From Oryzicola mucosus (GTDB taxonomy: Bacteria > Pseudomonadota > Alphaproteobacteria > Rhizobiales > Rhizobiaceae): a DNA stretch of 64,000 nucleotides. Position 1 is the first letter of the stretch; each line of letters opens with the position of its first letter. A program made the position numbers and the translations under genes. Positions 33,167 through 43,175 of this stretch are shown here, in pieces. The DNA lies in the NCBI RefSeq assembly GCF_014534685.1, contig NZ_JACVVX010000001.1:248001-312000 (forward strand), read 5' to 3'. The notes beneath the pieces were generated by a model that had not been told where the DNA came from, did not search any database, and saw only the letters and a list, made by a program, of their open reading frames with translations.

Positions 33167-34762
33167 TTACTCGACGATGTCGACACCGTCGAAGGCGAAG
33201 TCGCCAAGCGGGCTCTGGACGAAGCCTTCGACGCCCTTGCGCATCGGAACGACCGACAGCGAGTGGTCGATGGTGGCCCAAGGCGCTTCGCGCTTGAACA
33301 CGACCTGCGCCTCTTCATAGAGCTTGGTGCGCTCGGCCTGGTCGGTGGTTTCCTTTGCCTTCATGACGAGGGTGTTGAACTCTTCGTTGCACCACTGCGC
33401 GCGGTTGTTGCCGCCGACCGCGTCGCAGCCGAGCAGGGTGTGCAGGAAGTTGTCGGGATCGCCATTGTCGCCGGTCCATCCGAGCATGACGGCGCCGTCA
33501 CGATCCTTGGCCTTGGAACGGTCGAGATATTCGGCCCATTCGTAAGACACGATCTCGACGGTGACGCCCACCTTCGCGAAATCGGACTGGATGATCTCGG
33601 CGGCGCGACGTGCGTTGAGCATGTAGGGACGTGACACCGGCATTGCCCAGACCTTCATCGACAGGTCCTTGACGCCAGCTTCTTCGAGAAGCTTCTTGGC
33701 TTCGTCGAGGTTGTAGGCGTCGTCCTCGACCTTGTCGTTGTAGGACCACATAGTCGGCGGGATCGGGTTCTTGGCCGGGGTGGCCGCGCCCTGGAACACC
33801 GCGTCGACGATGGCTTCCTTGTTGATGGCGTGGTTGAGCGCCTTGCGCACCTTCACGTTGTCGAACGGAGCCTGGGTCGTGTTGTAGGCGAGATAGGCGA
33901 CGTTCAGGCCTTCCTGCTCTTCAACCTTGAGGTTCGGATCGGCCTTCATGGCCTCGACGTCGGCCGAGTTCGGGAACGGCATCAGGTGGCATTCGCCGGC
34001 CTTGAGCTTCTGGTAGCGGACCGAAGCGTCAGGCGTGATGGCGAAGACGAGATCGTCGATCTTCTGCTTGCCGCCCCAGTAATCCGGGTTGGCCTTGTAG
34101 CGGATCACGGCGTCCTGCTGATACCCGACAAAGGTGAACGGGCCGGTGCCGAGCGGCTGCTGGTTGAGCTTTTCCTTGGTGCCGGCTGCGTCGAGCTTGT
34201 CGGCATATTCCTTGGACATGATCGACGCGAAAGGCATCGCCAGATTGGCGAGGAAGGGCGCTTCGGTCTTCTTGAGCACGATCTTGACGGTCATGTCGTC
34301 GACCTTTTCGATCGACTGGATGAGTTCCGGCATGCCCATGCCGGCGAAGTATTCCCAGCTCGTGCCGGGAACGTACTGGTGCCAGGGATTGTCGGCCTTC
34401 AACTGGCGTTCGAGCGAGAAGATCACGTCGTCGGCGTTCAGTTCGCGCGTCGGCGTGAAATATTCGGTGGTCTGGAACTTGACGCCGGGGCGCAGCTTGA
34501 AGGTGTATTCGAGGCCGTTGTCGGAGATGGTCCAGCTTTCGGCAAGGCCGGCTTCGGCTTCGGTCGTGCCGGGCTTGAACTCGAGAAGGCGGTTGTAAAC
34601 GGTGTGGGCGGCGGCATCGAAGGTGGTGCCGGCGGTGTACATGCCAGGATCAAAACCTTCCGGCGATCCTTCGGAGCAGTAGACGAAAGTCTTGGCGTTG
34701 GCCACGCCACCGAGAACTGTTGCGGCCATCAATGCTGCCGCAAAAGCCAATGTTTTTCTCAT
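33167..34762 (-). CDS. dppA: Dipeptide ABC transporter substrate-binding protein DppA
   Basis: A 531-residue periplasmic binding protein. Signal peptide MRKTLAFAAALMAATVLGGVANA, then KTFVYCSEGSPEGFDPGMYTAGTTFDAAAHTVYNRLLEF, the DppA hallmark. Also present: ADDVIFSLERQ, PLGTGPFTFVGYQQDAVIRYKANPDYWGG and KVRKALNHAINKEAIVDAVFQG. The two cysteines of DppA-type proteins (YCSEGS and a later GCDAVGG/QWCNEEF pair) are present. It binds dipeptides, and in some relatives haem or delta-aminolevulinate. The ATG at 34762 has AGGGAG seven bases upstream; an earlier in-frame ATG at 34819 does not. Confidence 0.94.
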   Translation of the reverse strand: MRKTLAFAAALMAATVLGGVANAKTFVYCSEGSPEGFDPGMYTAGTTFDAAAHTVYNRLLEFKPGTTEAEAGLAESWTISDNGLEYTFKLRPGVKFQTTEYFTPTRELNADDVIFSLERQLKADNPWHQYVPGTSWEYFAGMGMPELIQSIEKVDDMTVKIVLKKTEAPFLANLAMPFASIMSKEYADKLDAAGTKEKLNQQPLGTGPFTFVGYQQDAVIRYKANPDYWGGKQKIDDLVFAITPDASVRYQKLKAGECHLMPFPNSADVEAMKADPNLKVEEQEGLNVAYLAYNTTQAPFDNVKVRKALNHAINKEAIVDAVFQGAATPAKNPIPPTMWSYNDKVEDDAYNLDEAKKLLEEAGVKDLSMKVWAMPVSRPYMLNARRAAEIIQSDFAKVGVTVEIVSYEWAEYLDRSKAKDRDGAVMLGWTGDNGDPDNFLHTLLGCDAVGGNNRAQWCNEEFNTLVMKAKETTDQAERTKLYEEAQVVFKREAPWATIDHSLSVVPMRKGVEGFVQSPLGDFAFDGVDIVE

Positions 34763-35188
34763 CGGAAACTCCCTGTAAATTTCTGAACCCACCCCCCGGC
34801 AGGTTCGAGGAACGCGCATATAAGCATCGTTTTCTACGCTTTGGAACTCCCCAACTCCCTAACCTACGGGAAGGGAATTTCTTTACTCACCTTTGCCTGT
34901 CTCAGAGCACGTTTTTTCCTTCCGTGGCCTGCGGAACGGGTAGAGTTATGGGGGCCGCAGCTTTCCGCCTAAGGAAATTTTTGCTTGAAGAAATGCACAA
35001 TACTTTAGTCGGATGCCGCTTCCCGTCCCCGGCAACCCGGCCGTTTACGCTGCGTCAGGGTTGATGCGGCCCCTATCAGGCAATACAAACTTTCCATAAG
35101 CTGCCATTGCCGCGCAGAACGCGACGCAGCGGCTAAAGACAGACTGGGACGCAAAGCACGTCCCCGTTGTGAAAAAAGGGAGGCGTGA
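34763..35188. other. Divergent intergenic region between dppA and fadD
   Basis: 426 bases, locally more A/T-rich than the surroundings near 34815-34990. It must hold the dpp and fadD promoters. No recognisable -35/-10 pair, operator palindrome, RNA gene or terminator was identified with confidence. Confidence 0.4.
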
Positions 35189-37306
35189 TTGGCAAAGGCA
35201 CCGGCAAAGTCTGGAGAGAGATCGGACACGAGCAAGGTCGGCGATGGCGACGTGAAAGCGACGAAGCCAAAAAAGACCGCTCCGGCGGCCAAGTCGAAGC
35301 CGTCTGCAGCCAAGACGGTCGCGGAGAAGTCAAAGCCCGCAGCGAAACCATCCGCGAAAACCCCTGTGAGGAAAGCCGAATATCCCAGCAAGACCGCAGC
35401 GGCGCCGGAAGCGACCCTGGCTGTTGGGGAACCCGAGGCCCAGACCAAAGCGGCTCGGAAGACCTCTGCCAAAACACCGCCCGAGCTCAAGAAAACCGGC
35501 AAGGCCGCCACCGCGAAACCGGGAAAAGCAGTAAAAACAGCCGCTGCCGACACCAAGACAGAACCCGCAGCCGATATGGCCGCGACGTCTGCCGAAAGCG
35601 CGATCGAACCCAAGGCCAAGGGCAAGCCAGTGAAACCCCAGGACAAAATTTGGCTGAACAGCTATCCCGCCAACATGTCGGCGGAGATCGGCCCGCTGCG
35701 CCATCAGTCGATCGGCGATTTGCTGGTCGCAGCGTGCAAACGCTATGCCGGGCGGCCGGCGTTCAGTTCGATGGGCAAGACCATCAGCTTCGGCGAAGTC
35801 GAGCGCATCTCGTTCTCCGTCGGTGCGTGGCTGCAGTCCAAGGGGCTCGCCAAGGGTGCGCGCGTGGCGATCATGATGCCCAACATCCTGCAATATCCCG
35901 TCATCATGATGGCGGTCCTGCGCGCGGGCTATACGGTCGTCAACGTCAACCCGCTCTACACCCAGCGCGAGTTGCAGCACCAGCTTGCGGATTCAGGGGC
36001 GGAGGCGATCTTCATCCTCGAAAATTTCGCCACCACGCTGCAGGGCGTCATCGACAAGACCAAGGTCAAGCATGTCGTCGTGGCGACCATGGGCGACATG
36101 CTCGGGCTGAAGGGCATGGTGGTCAATCTGGTGGTACGGCGCGTCAAGAAGATGGTGCCGAAATGGTCGCTGCCATCGCATGTGAAATTCAACGATGTGC
36201 TCAAGGCCGGCGGCTCGATGACGCTGAAACCGGTCGAGGTCCAGGCCAGCGACATCGCCTTCCTGCAATATACCGGTGGCACCACAGGCGTCTCCAAGGG
36301 TGCCGTGCTGACGCACAGCAACGTGCTTTCCAATGTCGAGCAACTGGCGCTGTGGATCGAGGATGCCTACACGGTCAGGCCGAAACCGGCGCATCTGACC
36401 TTTATCTGCGCACTGCCGCTCTATCACATCTTCGCGCTGACGGTGAACGCGCTGATGGGCATGCAGCAAGGCGCGCTCAACGTGCTGATCGCCAATCCGC
36501 GCGACATTCCCGGCTTCGTCAAGGAACTGAAAAAGCACAGCTTCCACATCTTCCCCGGCCTCAACACGCTGTTCAACGCGCTTCTTAACAATGAGGACTT
36601 CCGCAAGCTCGACTTCAAGCCGCTGCTGCTCAGCCTGGGCGGCGGCATGGCGGTGCAGAAGGGTGTCGCCGAACGCTGGAAGGAACTGACCGGCAACAAC
36701 ATCACCGAGGGCTACGGTCTGTCCGAGACCTCGCCAGTGGCCACCGCCAACAAGTGCAGCGCGACGAGCTTCAGTGGCACCATCGGCCTGCCGATCCCCT
36801 CGACCGAAATCGCCATCCGCGACGATGAAGGCAACGATTTGCCGATCGGCGAGGTCGGTGAAATCTGCATTCGCGGACCGCAGGTCATGGCCGGCTACTG
36901 GAACCGCGACGACGAGACCGCCAAGGTGATGACCAAGGACGGCTTCTTCAAATCCGGCGACATGGGCTTCATGGATGAGAAGGGCTACACCAAGATCGTC
37001 GACCGGAAGAAGGACATGATCCTGGTCTCGGGCTTCAACGTCTATCCCAACGAGTTGGAAGAGGTCGTGGCGCAGCATCCGGGCGTTCTCGAAGTGGCGG
37101 CGGTCGGTGTGCCGGACGAGCATTCCGGCGAGGTGCCCAAGCTGTTCATCGTGCGCAAGGACCAGAACCTGACCAGCGAAGATTTGATGGTCTACTGCAA
37201 GGCGAACCTGACGGGCTACAAGCGCCCACGCTACATCGAATTCCGCAACGAGTTGCCGAAAACCAATGTCGGCAAGATCTTGCGGCGCGAGTTGCGGGAC
37301 AAGTAG
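35189..37306 (+). CDS. fadD: Long-chain fatty acid-CoA ligase with Lys/Ala-rich N-terminal extension
   Basis: 705 residues. Residues about 1-151 are a low-complexity Lys/Ala/Pro/Thr extension (KPKKTAPAAKSKPSAAKT style) resembling histone H1 tails. From about 152 (DKIWLNSYPANMSAEIGP) it is a normal FadD: P-loop LQYTGGTTGVSKGAVLTHSN, YGLSETSP, the FACS region DGFFKSGDMGFMDEKGYTKIVDRKKDMILVSGFNVYP and a C-terminal Lys in TNVGKILRREL. It activates fatty acids to acyl-CoA with ATP at the inner membrane. The TTG at 35189 has GGGAGG five bases upstream. The extension stays open and compositionally uniform for 450 bases, so it is probably real. Confidence 0.88.
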   Translation: MAKAPAKSGERSDTSKVGDGDVKATKPKKTAPAAKSKPSAAKTVAEKSKPAAKPSAKTPVRKAEYPSKTAAAPEATLAVGEPEAQTKAARKTSAKTPPELKKTGKAATAKPGKAVKTAAADTKTEPAADMAATSAESAIEPKAKGKPVKPQDKIWLNSYPANMSAEIGPLRHQSIGDLLVAACKRYAGRPAFSSMGKTISFGEVERISFSVGAWLQSKGLAKGARVAIMMPNILQYPVIMMAVLRAGYTVVNVNPLYTQRELQHQLADSGAEAIFILENFATTLQGVIDKTKVKHVVVATMGDMLGLKGMVVNLVVRRVKKMVPKWSLPSHVKFNDVLKAGGSMTLKPVEVQASDIAFLQYTGGTTGVSKGAVLTHSNVLSNVEQLALWIEDAYTVRPKPAHLTFICALPLYHIFALTVNALMGMQQGALNVLIANPRDIPGFVKELKKHSFHIFPGLNTLFNALLNNEDFRKLDFKPLLLSLGGGMAVQKGVAERWKELTGNNITEGYGLSETSPVATANKCSATSFSGTIGLPIPSTEIAIRDDEGNDLPIGEVGEICIRGPQVMAGYWNRDDETAKVMTKDGFFKSGDMGFMDEKGYTKIVDRKKDMILVSGFNVYPNELEEVVAQHPGVLEVAAVGVPDEHSGEVPKLFIVRKDQNLTSEDLMVYCKANLTGYKRPRYIEFRNELPKTNVGKILRRELRDK

Positions 37307-37337
37307 CCAAGCAACCCGAGCGCTGTCTTTTTGTCGA

Positions 37338-38048
37338 TCAGGCGCGGCCGGTGAGATAGCCCGGCAGATCGGCGATGGAGTCGAGGATCACGTCGGCTAT
37401 CGGCGCCAGCGTCTCGCGCGTCCCCGTCCCGCTCAGCACACCGACGGCAAGGCCGGCGCCACCAGCGCGGGCCATGACCAGATCGTGCCTGTTGTCGCCG
37501 ACGACGGCGATCTCCGAGGCCTTGAGCCCAGTCAGGTCCAGAAAGGCGGTGATGGTGTCGGGCGCGGGCTTGGGATTGGCCACCGCATCGTAGCCATAGG
37601 CGGCATCGAACATCTGCGCGATGCCCAGTGCTGCCAGCGTCTTCTCCGCGCCGCTGGTGGAATCGTTGGTGCAGACGCCGAGCCGCAGGCCTGAGCGATG
37701 CAGCGTCGAGATCGTCTCGATGCAGCCCGGCAAGGCGACGGCCTGCAACGCTCCCTGCTCTGCCGTGATCCGGTCGAAATGCCTGACATGGCTGAGGCGG
37801 TCGGCATCGTCCGCATCCGGATACCAAAGCTCGACAATATCGGCGTTGGTGCCGGCGGCAAACACCGAGTCGGGCACGAAACCCTTGCTCGCATAATCGT
37901 AACCGGCTGCCTGCATCAGTTCGTTGGCCCGAATTCGGTCGCCGCCGGCCGCTTCCATGGCCATCTGGTCGCCTATGGCGAACCATGTCGCCTCGAAGTC
38001 GACCAGCGTCCCGTCCTTGTCGAACAGAATCCCTTTTATATCAGCCAA
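37338..38048 (-). CDS. HAD-superfamily phosphatase (phosphoglycolate phosphatase-like)
   Basis: 236 residues. Motif I ILFDKDGTLVDF (nucleophile and acid Asp), a cap domain (about 20-100), motif II LGVCTNDSTSG, motif III Lys in NPKPAPDTI and motif IV VVGDNRHDLVMARAGG. The TTG start at 38048 is supported by GAGGAG eight bases upstream, which overlaps the pgi stop region, so it is probably translated as part of a pgi operon. The cap type fits phosphoglycolate phosphatase-like enzymes; the sugar-phosphate substrate is not proven. Confidence 0.88.
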   Translation of the reverse strand: MADIKGILFDKDGTLVDFEATWFAIGDQMAMEAAGGDRIRANELMQAAGYDYASKGFVPDSVFAAGTNADIVELWYPDADDADRLSHVRHFDRITAEQGALQAVALPGCIETISTLHRSGLRLGVCTNDSTSGAEKTLAALGIAQMFDAAYGYDAVANPKPAPDTITAFLDLTGLKASEIAVVGDNRHDLVMARAGGAGLAVGVLSGTGTRETLAPIADVILDSIADLPGYLTGRA

Positions 38049-38053
38049 AATTC

Positions 38054-39694
38054 CTACTCCTCGCCGCGCAGACGATGAATATGCGCCACCAGACCGGCGG
38101 TGGACGCGTCGCGCGAGGCGGCATCCTCCTTGCCTTCCACGACAGGAAGAAGACCGGTCGCGAGTTCCTTGCCCAATTCGACGCCCCACTGATCGAAGGA
38201 ATTGACGCCGTACAGAACGCCCTCGACGAAGACGCGATGCTCGTAAAGCGCGATCAGCCGGCCGAGCGTGTAGGGATCGAGCGTGCGGTACAGGATCGTC
38301 ACCGACGGACGGTTGCCGGAGAAGACGCGGTGCGGCGCGATCTTGTCGACCTCCGCTTCCGTCATGCCCTTGGTCAGCATCTGGCGGCGCGCTTCCTCCA
38401 GCGTGCGGCCCTTCATCAGCGCCTCGGACTGCGCCAGCACATTGGCGAGCAGCAGGTCGTGCTGATGACCGAGCGAGGCTTCATGGCCCTGCGCGGCGGC
38501 CAGGAACTCGACGGGGATGATGTCGGTGCCCTGGTGGAGGAGCTGGAAGAATGCGTGCTGCCCATTGGTGCCGGGTTCGCCCCAGACCAGCGGGCCGGTC
38601 GGCGTCGGTGCGGGCAGGCCCTCGATGGTCACGCTCTTGCCGTTGGATTCCATGTCGAGCTGCTGCAGATAGGCCGGCAGGCGCGACAGGCGCTGGTCAT
38701 AGGGGATGACGGCCCGCGCCGGATAAGCGCAGACGACGCGGTGCCAGTAGCCGATCAGGCCCATGACGACCGGCAGGTTCTTGAGCAGCGGCGCAGAGAC
38801 GAAATGGCTGTCCATGTCATGTGCGCCGGCAAGGAAATCGCGGAAATTGCGCGGTCCGATGGCCAGCATGATCGGCAGGCCGATCGCCGACCAAAGCGAA
38901 TAGCGCCCGCCGACCCAGTCCCAGAAGCCGAAGACGCGGTCGGCTGAGATGCCGAACTTGGCGACCTTGTCGAGCGCGGTGGAGACGGCGGCAAAATGCT
39001 TGTCGACGGCCCCTTCGCCCATGCCGTCAACGATCCAGCGGCGCGCGGTTTCGGCGTTGGTGATGGTCTCGACGGTGGTGAAGGTCTTGGACGCGACGAT
39101 GACCAGCGTGGTCTCGGGATCGAGCCCTTCCAGCGTGTCGTGAATATGCGCGCCGTCGATGTTGGAGACGAAATGCGCGCGCGGGCCGTCATGATAGGGC
39201 GCAAGCGACAGCGTCGCCATAACCGGGCCGAGATCGGAACCGCCGATGCCGATATTGACGACATCGGTGATGCGCTTGCCGGTCGCGCCCTTGGTTTCGC
39301 CGGAGCGGATGCCGTCGGCAAAGGCTTCCATGGCGTCGAGCACGGCGCGCACATCGGGAATGACGTCCTGGCCGTCGAGCACGACATCGCCCGACAGGTT
39401 GCGCAGCGCGGTGTGCAGCACGGCGCGGTCTTCGGTGAAATTGATCCGCTTGCCCGACATCATCGCTTCGCGGCGACCTTCCAGGTCGGCGGCCTTGGCC
39501 AGGCCTTCCAGCAGCGCCATGGCCTTGGCGTCGACCGCGCATTTGGACCAGTCGATCAAGAGGTCGCCATCGCGCACCGAGAAGGTTTCGAACCGCGCGG
39601 GATCGGCGGCGAAGGCTGCGCGCATGTCCTGCGGGACGTTCTTCAGGTGTTCGCGTAGGGCCGAAAGCGCGGCCGGGACAGTCTGTTCAACCAC
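38054..39694 (-). CDS. pgi: Glucose-6-phosphate isomerase
   Basis: A 546-residue isomerase. [20 protein letters not shown] and [14 protein letters not shown] bind the sugar phosphate. [20 protein letters not shown] and [20 protein letters not shown] are signature regions, and [27 protein letters not shown] contains the active-site His/Glu area. It interconverts glucose-6-phosphate and fructose-6-phosphate in the cytoplasm. It is followed at once by the HAD phosphatase gene. Confidence 0.97.
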   Translation of the reverse strand: MVEQTVPAALSALREHLKNVPQDMRAAFAADPARFETFSVRDGDLLIDWSKCAVDAKAMALLEGLAKAADLEGRREAMMSGKRINFTEDRAVLHTALRNLSGDVVLDGQDVIPDVRAVLDAMEAFADGIRSGETKGATGKRITDVVNIGIGGSDLGPVMATLSLAPYHDGPRAHFVSNIDGAHIHDTLEGLDPETTLVIVASKTFTTVETITNAETARRWIVDGMGEGAVDKHFAAVSTALDKVAKFGISADRVFGFWDWVGGRYSLWSAIGLPIMLAIGPRNFRDFLAGAHDMDSHFVSAPLLKNLPVVMGLIGYWHRVVCAYPARAVIPYDQRLSRLPAYLQQLDMESNGKSVTIEGLPAPTPTGPLVWGEPGTNGQHAFFQLLHQGTDIIPVEFLAAAQGHEASLGHQHDLLLANVLAQSEALMKGRTLEEARRQMLTKGMTEAEVDKIAPHRVFSGNRPSVTILYRTLDPYTLGRLIALYEHRVFVEGVLYGVNSFDQWGVELGKELATGLLPVVEGKEDAASRDASTAGLVAHIHRLRGEE

Positions 39695-39910
39695 TGTGGT
39701 GCTCTCCGATGTGAAGTCCCGAGACTTCTAGCAGAACAAAACGACGATAGAGAGACAGATTTCGCGGCAATCGCCCAACCGATCCGGCCTCGATGGATCA
39801 CTGGCATAAATGAATAGGATCAGAAAAATTGATTGGCGCAATCGCTTGTGCCACGGCTACGTTCAAATGGTCCAGCACGACAGAAAAAGCTGGCCACGAG
39901 GAAACGTCCG

Positions 39911-41404
39911 ATGACCCAGCGCAATGACACGGCAATCTGGTCGGGCCTGTTCCGCATCTCAGCGGAATCAGGCCAAACCCTGCAGGCGCAGATCCGGCAG
40001 GCCATCGTCGCGGCGATTCTGGACCGTCAGATAGCCGCGTCCATGCCGCTGCCATCCTGCCGGATTCTGGCCGAAAAGCTCGGCGTGGCACGCGGCACCG
40101 TGGTGCTCGCCTTCCAGCAGCTGGTCGACCAGGGCTTTCTCGTCGCGCGCGAACGGCGCGGCCATTTCGTCAACCCTGAGGTGCTCGCGACACCGTCCCG
40201 CCCGAACCAGAAGTCGCCGGAACAAAACACCGAAATCGACTGGAAGGCGCGGCGGCAGATCACGGCGACCGAGCTGCAGCCCCCGGCCAAGCACCAGAAC
40301 TGGATCAAGTCCTCCTACCCCTTCGTCTACGGCCAGTTCGACCCGGCTTTGTTCCCGACGGCGGAATGGCGCGAATGCAACCGCATGGCGCTCGCGGTTC
40401 TGGAAATCCGCAATTGGGCGGCTGACATGGTCGACCGCGACGACCCGCTGCTGATCGAGCAGATCCAGGCGCGACTGCTGCCCCGGCGCGGCATCTTCGC
40501 CAATCCAGACGAGATCATCGTGACCCTGGGCGCGCAGAACGCGCTCTACATGCTCGCGACGCTTCTGATGACCAAGGGCTCGAAGGTGGCGATGGAAGAC
40601 CCCGGCTATCCCGACGCGCGCAGCATCTTCACGCTTGCGGGCGCTGCGATCGAACCTGTGCCGGTGGACCAGTCGGGCATCGTCACCTCGGCGATACCGT
40701 CGGATGCCGGTTTCGTCTTCGTCACGCCGAGCCACCATTGCCCCACCATGGTGCCGCTGAGCGAGCAGCGCCGGCACGATCTTCTGGCGCGGGCAAGCCA
40801 GAACGACCAGATCGTCATCGAGGACGGCTATGACAGCCAGCTCATCGACGAAGCGCCGCAGCAGGCGCTGAAGAGCATCGACCGTGCCGGCCGTGTCGTC
40901 TATGTCGGCTCGATGTCCAAGACTCTCGCACCAGGCCTTCGGCTCGGCTACATCGTCGCTTCCGCCGACCTGATCGCCGAGCTGCGCGCGCTGAGGCGCT
41001 TCATGCTGCGGCATCCACCGGCCAACAACCAGCGCGCCGTCGCCCTGTTCCTGTCGCTCGGCCACCACGAGGCGCTGGTGCGCCGGCTTTCGACGGCCTT
41101 CGAAGAACGGCGCAAGCGGCTGGTGCATGCCATCTCGAACTTCCTGCCCGACTGGCGCTCCACCGATTCGGCCGGCGGCACATCGTTGTGGCTGGAAGGC
41201 CCGCGCGGTACCGATTCGCGGATTCTGGCTCAGGCCGCCGCCACCCGCAGCGTGCTGATCGAACCCGGCGACCGGTTCTTCCATGGTGAGGACGGCTCGT
41301 CGCGCTATCTGCGGCTGGGGTTCTCCTCCATTGCGCTCCAGCATATCGAGCCGGGCATTCGTGAATTGGCCACGGCCGCCGGCCGACGCCCGGCGGCCGC
41401 ATAA
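39911..41404 (+). CDS. MocR-type regulator (GntR HTH fused to aminotransferase fold)
   Basis: 497 residues. The N-terminal GntR winged helix (about 15-80) reads LQAQIRQAIVAAILDRQIAA, then RILAEKLGVARGTVVLAFQQL. The C-terminal part (about 120-490) is a fold-type I aminotransferase, with VTLGAQNALYMLA, EDPGYPDARS, VTPSHHCPTMVPLS, IEDGYDSQL and the PLP-lysine motif YVGSMSKTLAPGLRLGY. MocR regulators sense amino compounds through PLP. The ATG at 39911 begins the HTH directly. Lying upstream of an MttB-family gene on the same strand, it probably controls that gene and the transporter after it. Confidence 0.92.
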   Translation: MTQRNDTAIWSGLFRISAESGQTLQAQIRQAIVAAILDRQIAASMPLPSCRILAEKLGVARGTVVLAFQQLVDQGFLVARERRGHFVNPEVLATPSRPNQKSPEQNTEIDWKARRQITATELQPPAKHQNWIKSSYPFVYGQFDPALFPTAEWRECNRMALAVLEIRNWAADMVDRDDPLLIEQIQARLLPRRGIFANPDEIIVTLGAQNALYMLATLLMTKGSKVAMEDPGYPDARSIFTLAGAAIEPVPVDQSGIVTSAIPSDAGFVFVTPSHHCPTMVPLSEQRRHDLLARASQNDQIVIEDGYDSQLIDEAPQQALKSIDRAGRVVYVGSMSKTLAPGLRLGYIVASADLIAELRALRRFMLRHPPANNQRAVALFLSLGHHEALVRRLSTAFEERRKRLVHAISNFLPDWRSTDSAGGTSLWLEGPRGTDSRILAQAAATRSVLIEPGDRFFHGEDGSSRYLRLGFSSIALQHIEPGIRELATAAGRRPAAA

Positions 41405-41535
41405 CCACCTGGCCCAGAGATTTGGACCAAGTATGGGGACCGGCTGGCGTATGGAGACATGCCTGGCAGGCGTCATAGTTGCCTTTACGTGACGCTTCGG
41501 CGACATGCCGCCTTGTTTCTGGTATGGAGTTCCGC

Positions 41536-43032
41536 ATGTCTTCGCCCCAGGACAAGCCGGACAAAACGCAGCGGATGCGTCCTCGGCGCAGTCAATTGAC
41601 CGTTCTGTCCCCAAGCGACATCGAGCGCATCAACGATGCTGCGCTCCACCTCCTGGAACAGGTCGGCTTTTCCGACGTCACGCCCAGCGGCGCCGAGGCA
41701 ATGACCAGAGCGGGAGCCCTCGTCGGCGCCGACGGTCGCATCCGTTTCCCGCGCCGGATGGTGCTGGCCAGCATCGACAAGGCGGCGCGTGGGTTCACGC
41801 TTTTCGGTCAGGATTCCAGCCACGATCTGCCGCTGGGCACGGCACGCGTGCATTACGGCACGGCGGGCGCGGCGGTGCAGTTCGTCGAGGCCGAGACAGG
41901 CTTGTATCGGGAGGCGCGGCTTCAGGATCTCTATGACGCCGCACGCCTCGCCGAGAGCCTGCCGCATATCCATTTTTTCCAGCGGCCAATGGTAGCGCGC
42001 GACATCGCCGACCCCCTGGCGATGGATATCAACACCCTCTATGCCTGCCTCAGCGGCACGACCAAGCATGTCGGCACCAGCTTCGCGGTACGCGAGCATG
42101 TGGCGCCCGCACTCGACATGGTGCACATGGTGGCCGGCGGCGAGGCGAAATTCCGCGCCCGCCCCTTCGTGTCGAACTCCAACGCCTTCGTCATCTCGCC
42201 GATGCAGTTTGCCGAGCAGGCCTGCGGCGTGCTGGAAGCGTGCGTTGCCGGCGGGCTGCCGATCCTGCTTCTGGCCACCGGCCAGGCAGGATCGACCGCG
42301 CCGCAAAGCCTTGCAGGCGCGGTAGCGCAGACGGTGGCCGAGGTGCTTGCCGGGCTGGTTTATGTCAACGCGCTGAAGCCGGGGCATCCAGCGATTTTCG
42401 GCGCATGGCCCTTCGCATCAGACCCACGCAGCGGAAAAATGGCCAGCGGCTCGGCCGAACAGTCGCTGCTGGCCGCCGCCTGCGCTGAGATGGCCGGATT
42501 CTACGATCTCCCCTGCGGGTCGGGAGCCGGCATGACCGAGGCAAGACTGCCCGATATCCAGTCCGGCTATGAGAAGGGGATGACCGAGGTCATGGCCGGG
42601 TTTGCCGGGCTCGATCTGGTCTACGAGGCAGCCGGCATGCATGCTTCTCTCATCGGTTTCTGCCATGAGAGCTTGATCCTCGACAACGATTTGATCGGCC
42701 AGTGCCTGCGCTGCCTCGAAGGCATCGAGGTCACCGGCGAAACGCTGTCGCTCGACGAAATCGCCGCTGTCTGCGTCGATGGTCCGCGCCATTATCTCGC
42801 CTCGGACCCTGTCGCCCGGGACCAGCGCTATCGCCCCGCCCTGGCTGACCGATCCGGCTCCCAGCAGCGGGAGAGTTCCGGCTGGCCAAGCATCGTGGAG
42901 CGCGCGACGGTGGAGAAAAACCGGCTTCTAACGACGTTCTTCCCACGGCATATCCCCAAGACAATGGACGAGCGCATCCGCGCGCGTTTCGGCGATCTGA
43001 TCCAACTGCCACGCGCTGCGATGGGCCTGTAA
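41536..43032 (+). CDS. MttB-superfamily (COG5598) methyltransferase without pyrrolysine
   Basis: 498 residues. LTVLSPSDIERINDAALHLL is the family N-terminus. GLYREARLQDLYDAARLAE, HVGTSFAVREHVAPALDMV, SNSNAFVISPMQFAEQACGV and KMASGSAEQSLLAAACAEMAGFYDLPCGSGAG follow. The family moves a methyl group from quaternary or tertiary amines (trimethylamine, glycine betaine and relatives) to a corrinoid protein. There is no in-frame UAG, so this is the non-pyrrolysine branch, where substrates such as betaines are more likely. No corrinoid protein or reactivase gene lies nearby. ATG 41536 has GGAG seven bases upstream. Confidence 0.88.
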   Translation: MSSPQDKPDKTQRMRPRRSQLTVLSPSDIERINDAALHLLEQVGFSDVTPSGAEAMTRAGALVGADGRIRFPRRMVLASIDKAARGFTLFGQDSSHDLPLGTARVHYGTAGAAVQFVEAETGLYREARLQDLYDAARLAESLPHIHFFQRPMVARDIADPLAMDINTLYACLSGTTKHVGTSFAVREHVAPALDMVHMVAGGEAKFRARPFVSNSNAFVISPMQFAEQACGVLEACVAGGLPILLLATGQAGSTAPQSLAGAVAQTVAEVLAGLVYVNALKPGHPAIFGAWPFASDPRSGKMASGSAEQSLLAAACAEMAGFYDLPCGSGAGMTEARLPDIQSGYEKGMTEVMAGFAGLDLVYEAAGMHASLIGFCHESLILDNDLIGQCLRCLEGIEVTGETLSLDEIAAVCVDGPRHYLASDPVARDQRYRPALADRSGSQQRESSGWPSIVERATVEKNRLLTTFFPRHIPKTMDERIRARFGDLIQLPRAAMGL

Positions 43033-43175
43033 GCAGCGAATGACAGGGGTGACCGTGCGTCAGACATGCATGCAGAACATGGCTCTTGCCCCGTTTTAAC
43101 AATTGTCCCCGATAAAATGCAGGGTTAAGGCCCCCGGAAACTTTATTGCGAAAATAGCCGCCTGAAAGTCATACA

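Noticed and set aside
41536-43032. Pyrrolysine-containing trimethylamine methyltransferase
   Set aside because: The reading frame has no internal UAG, so it is the non-pyrrolysine branch.
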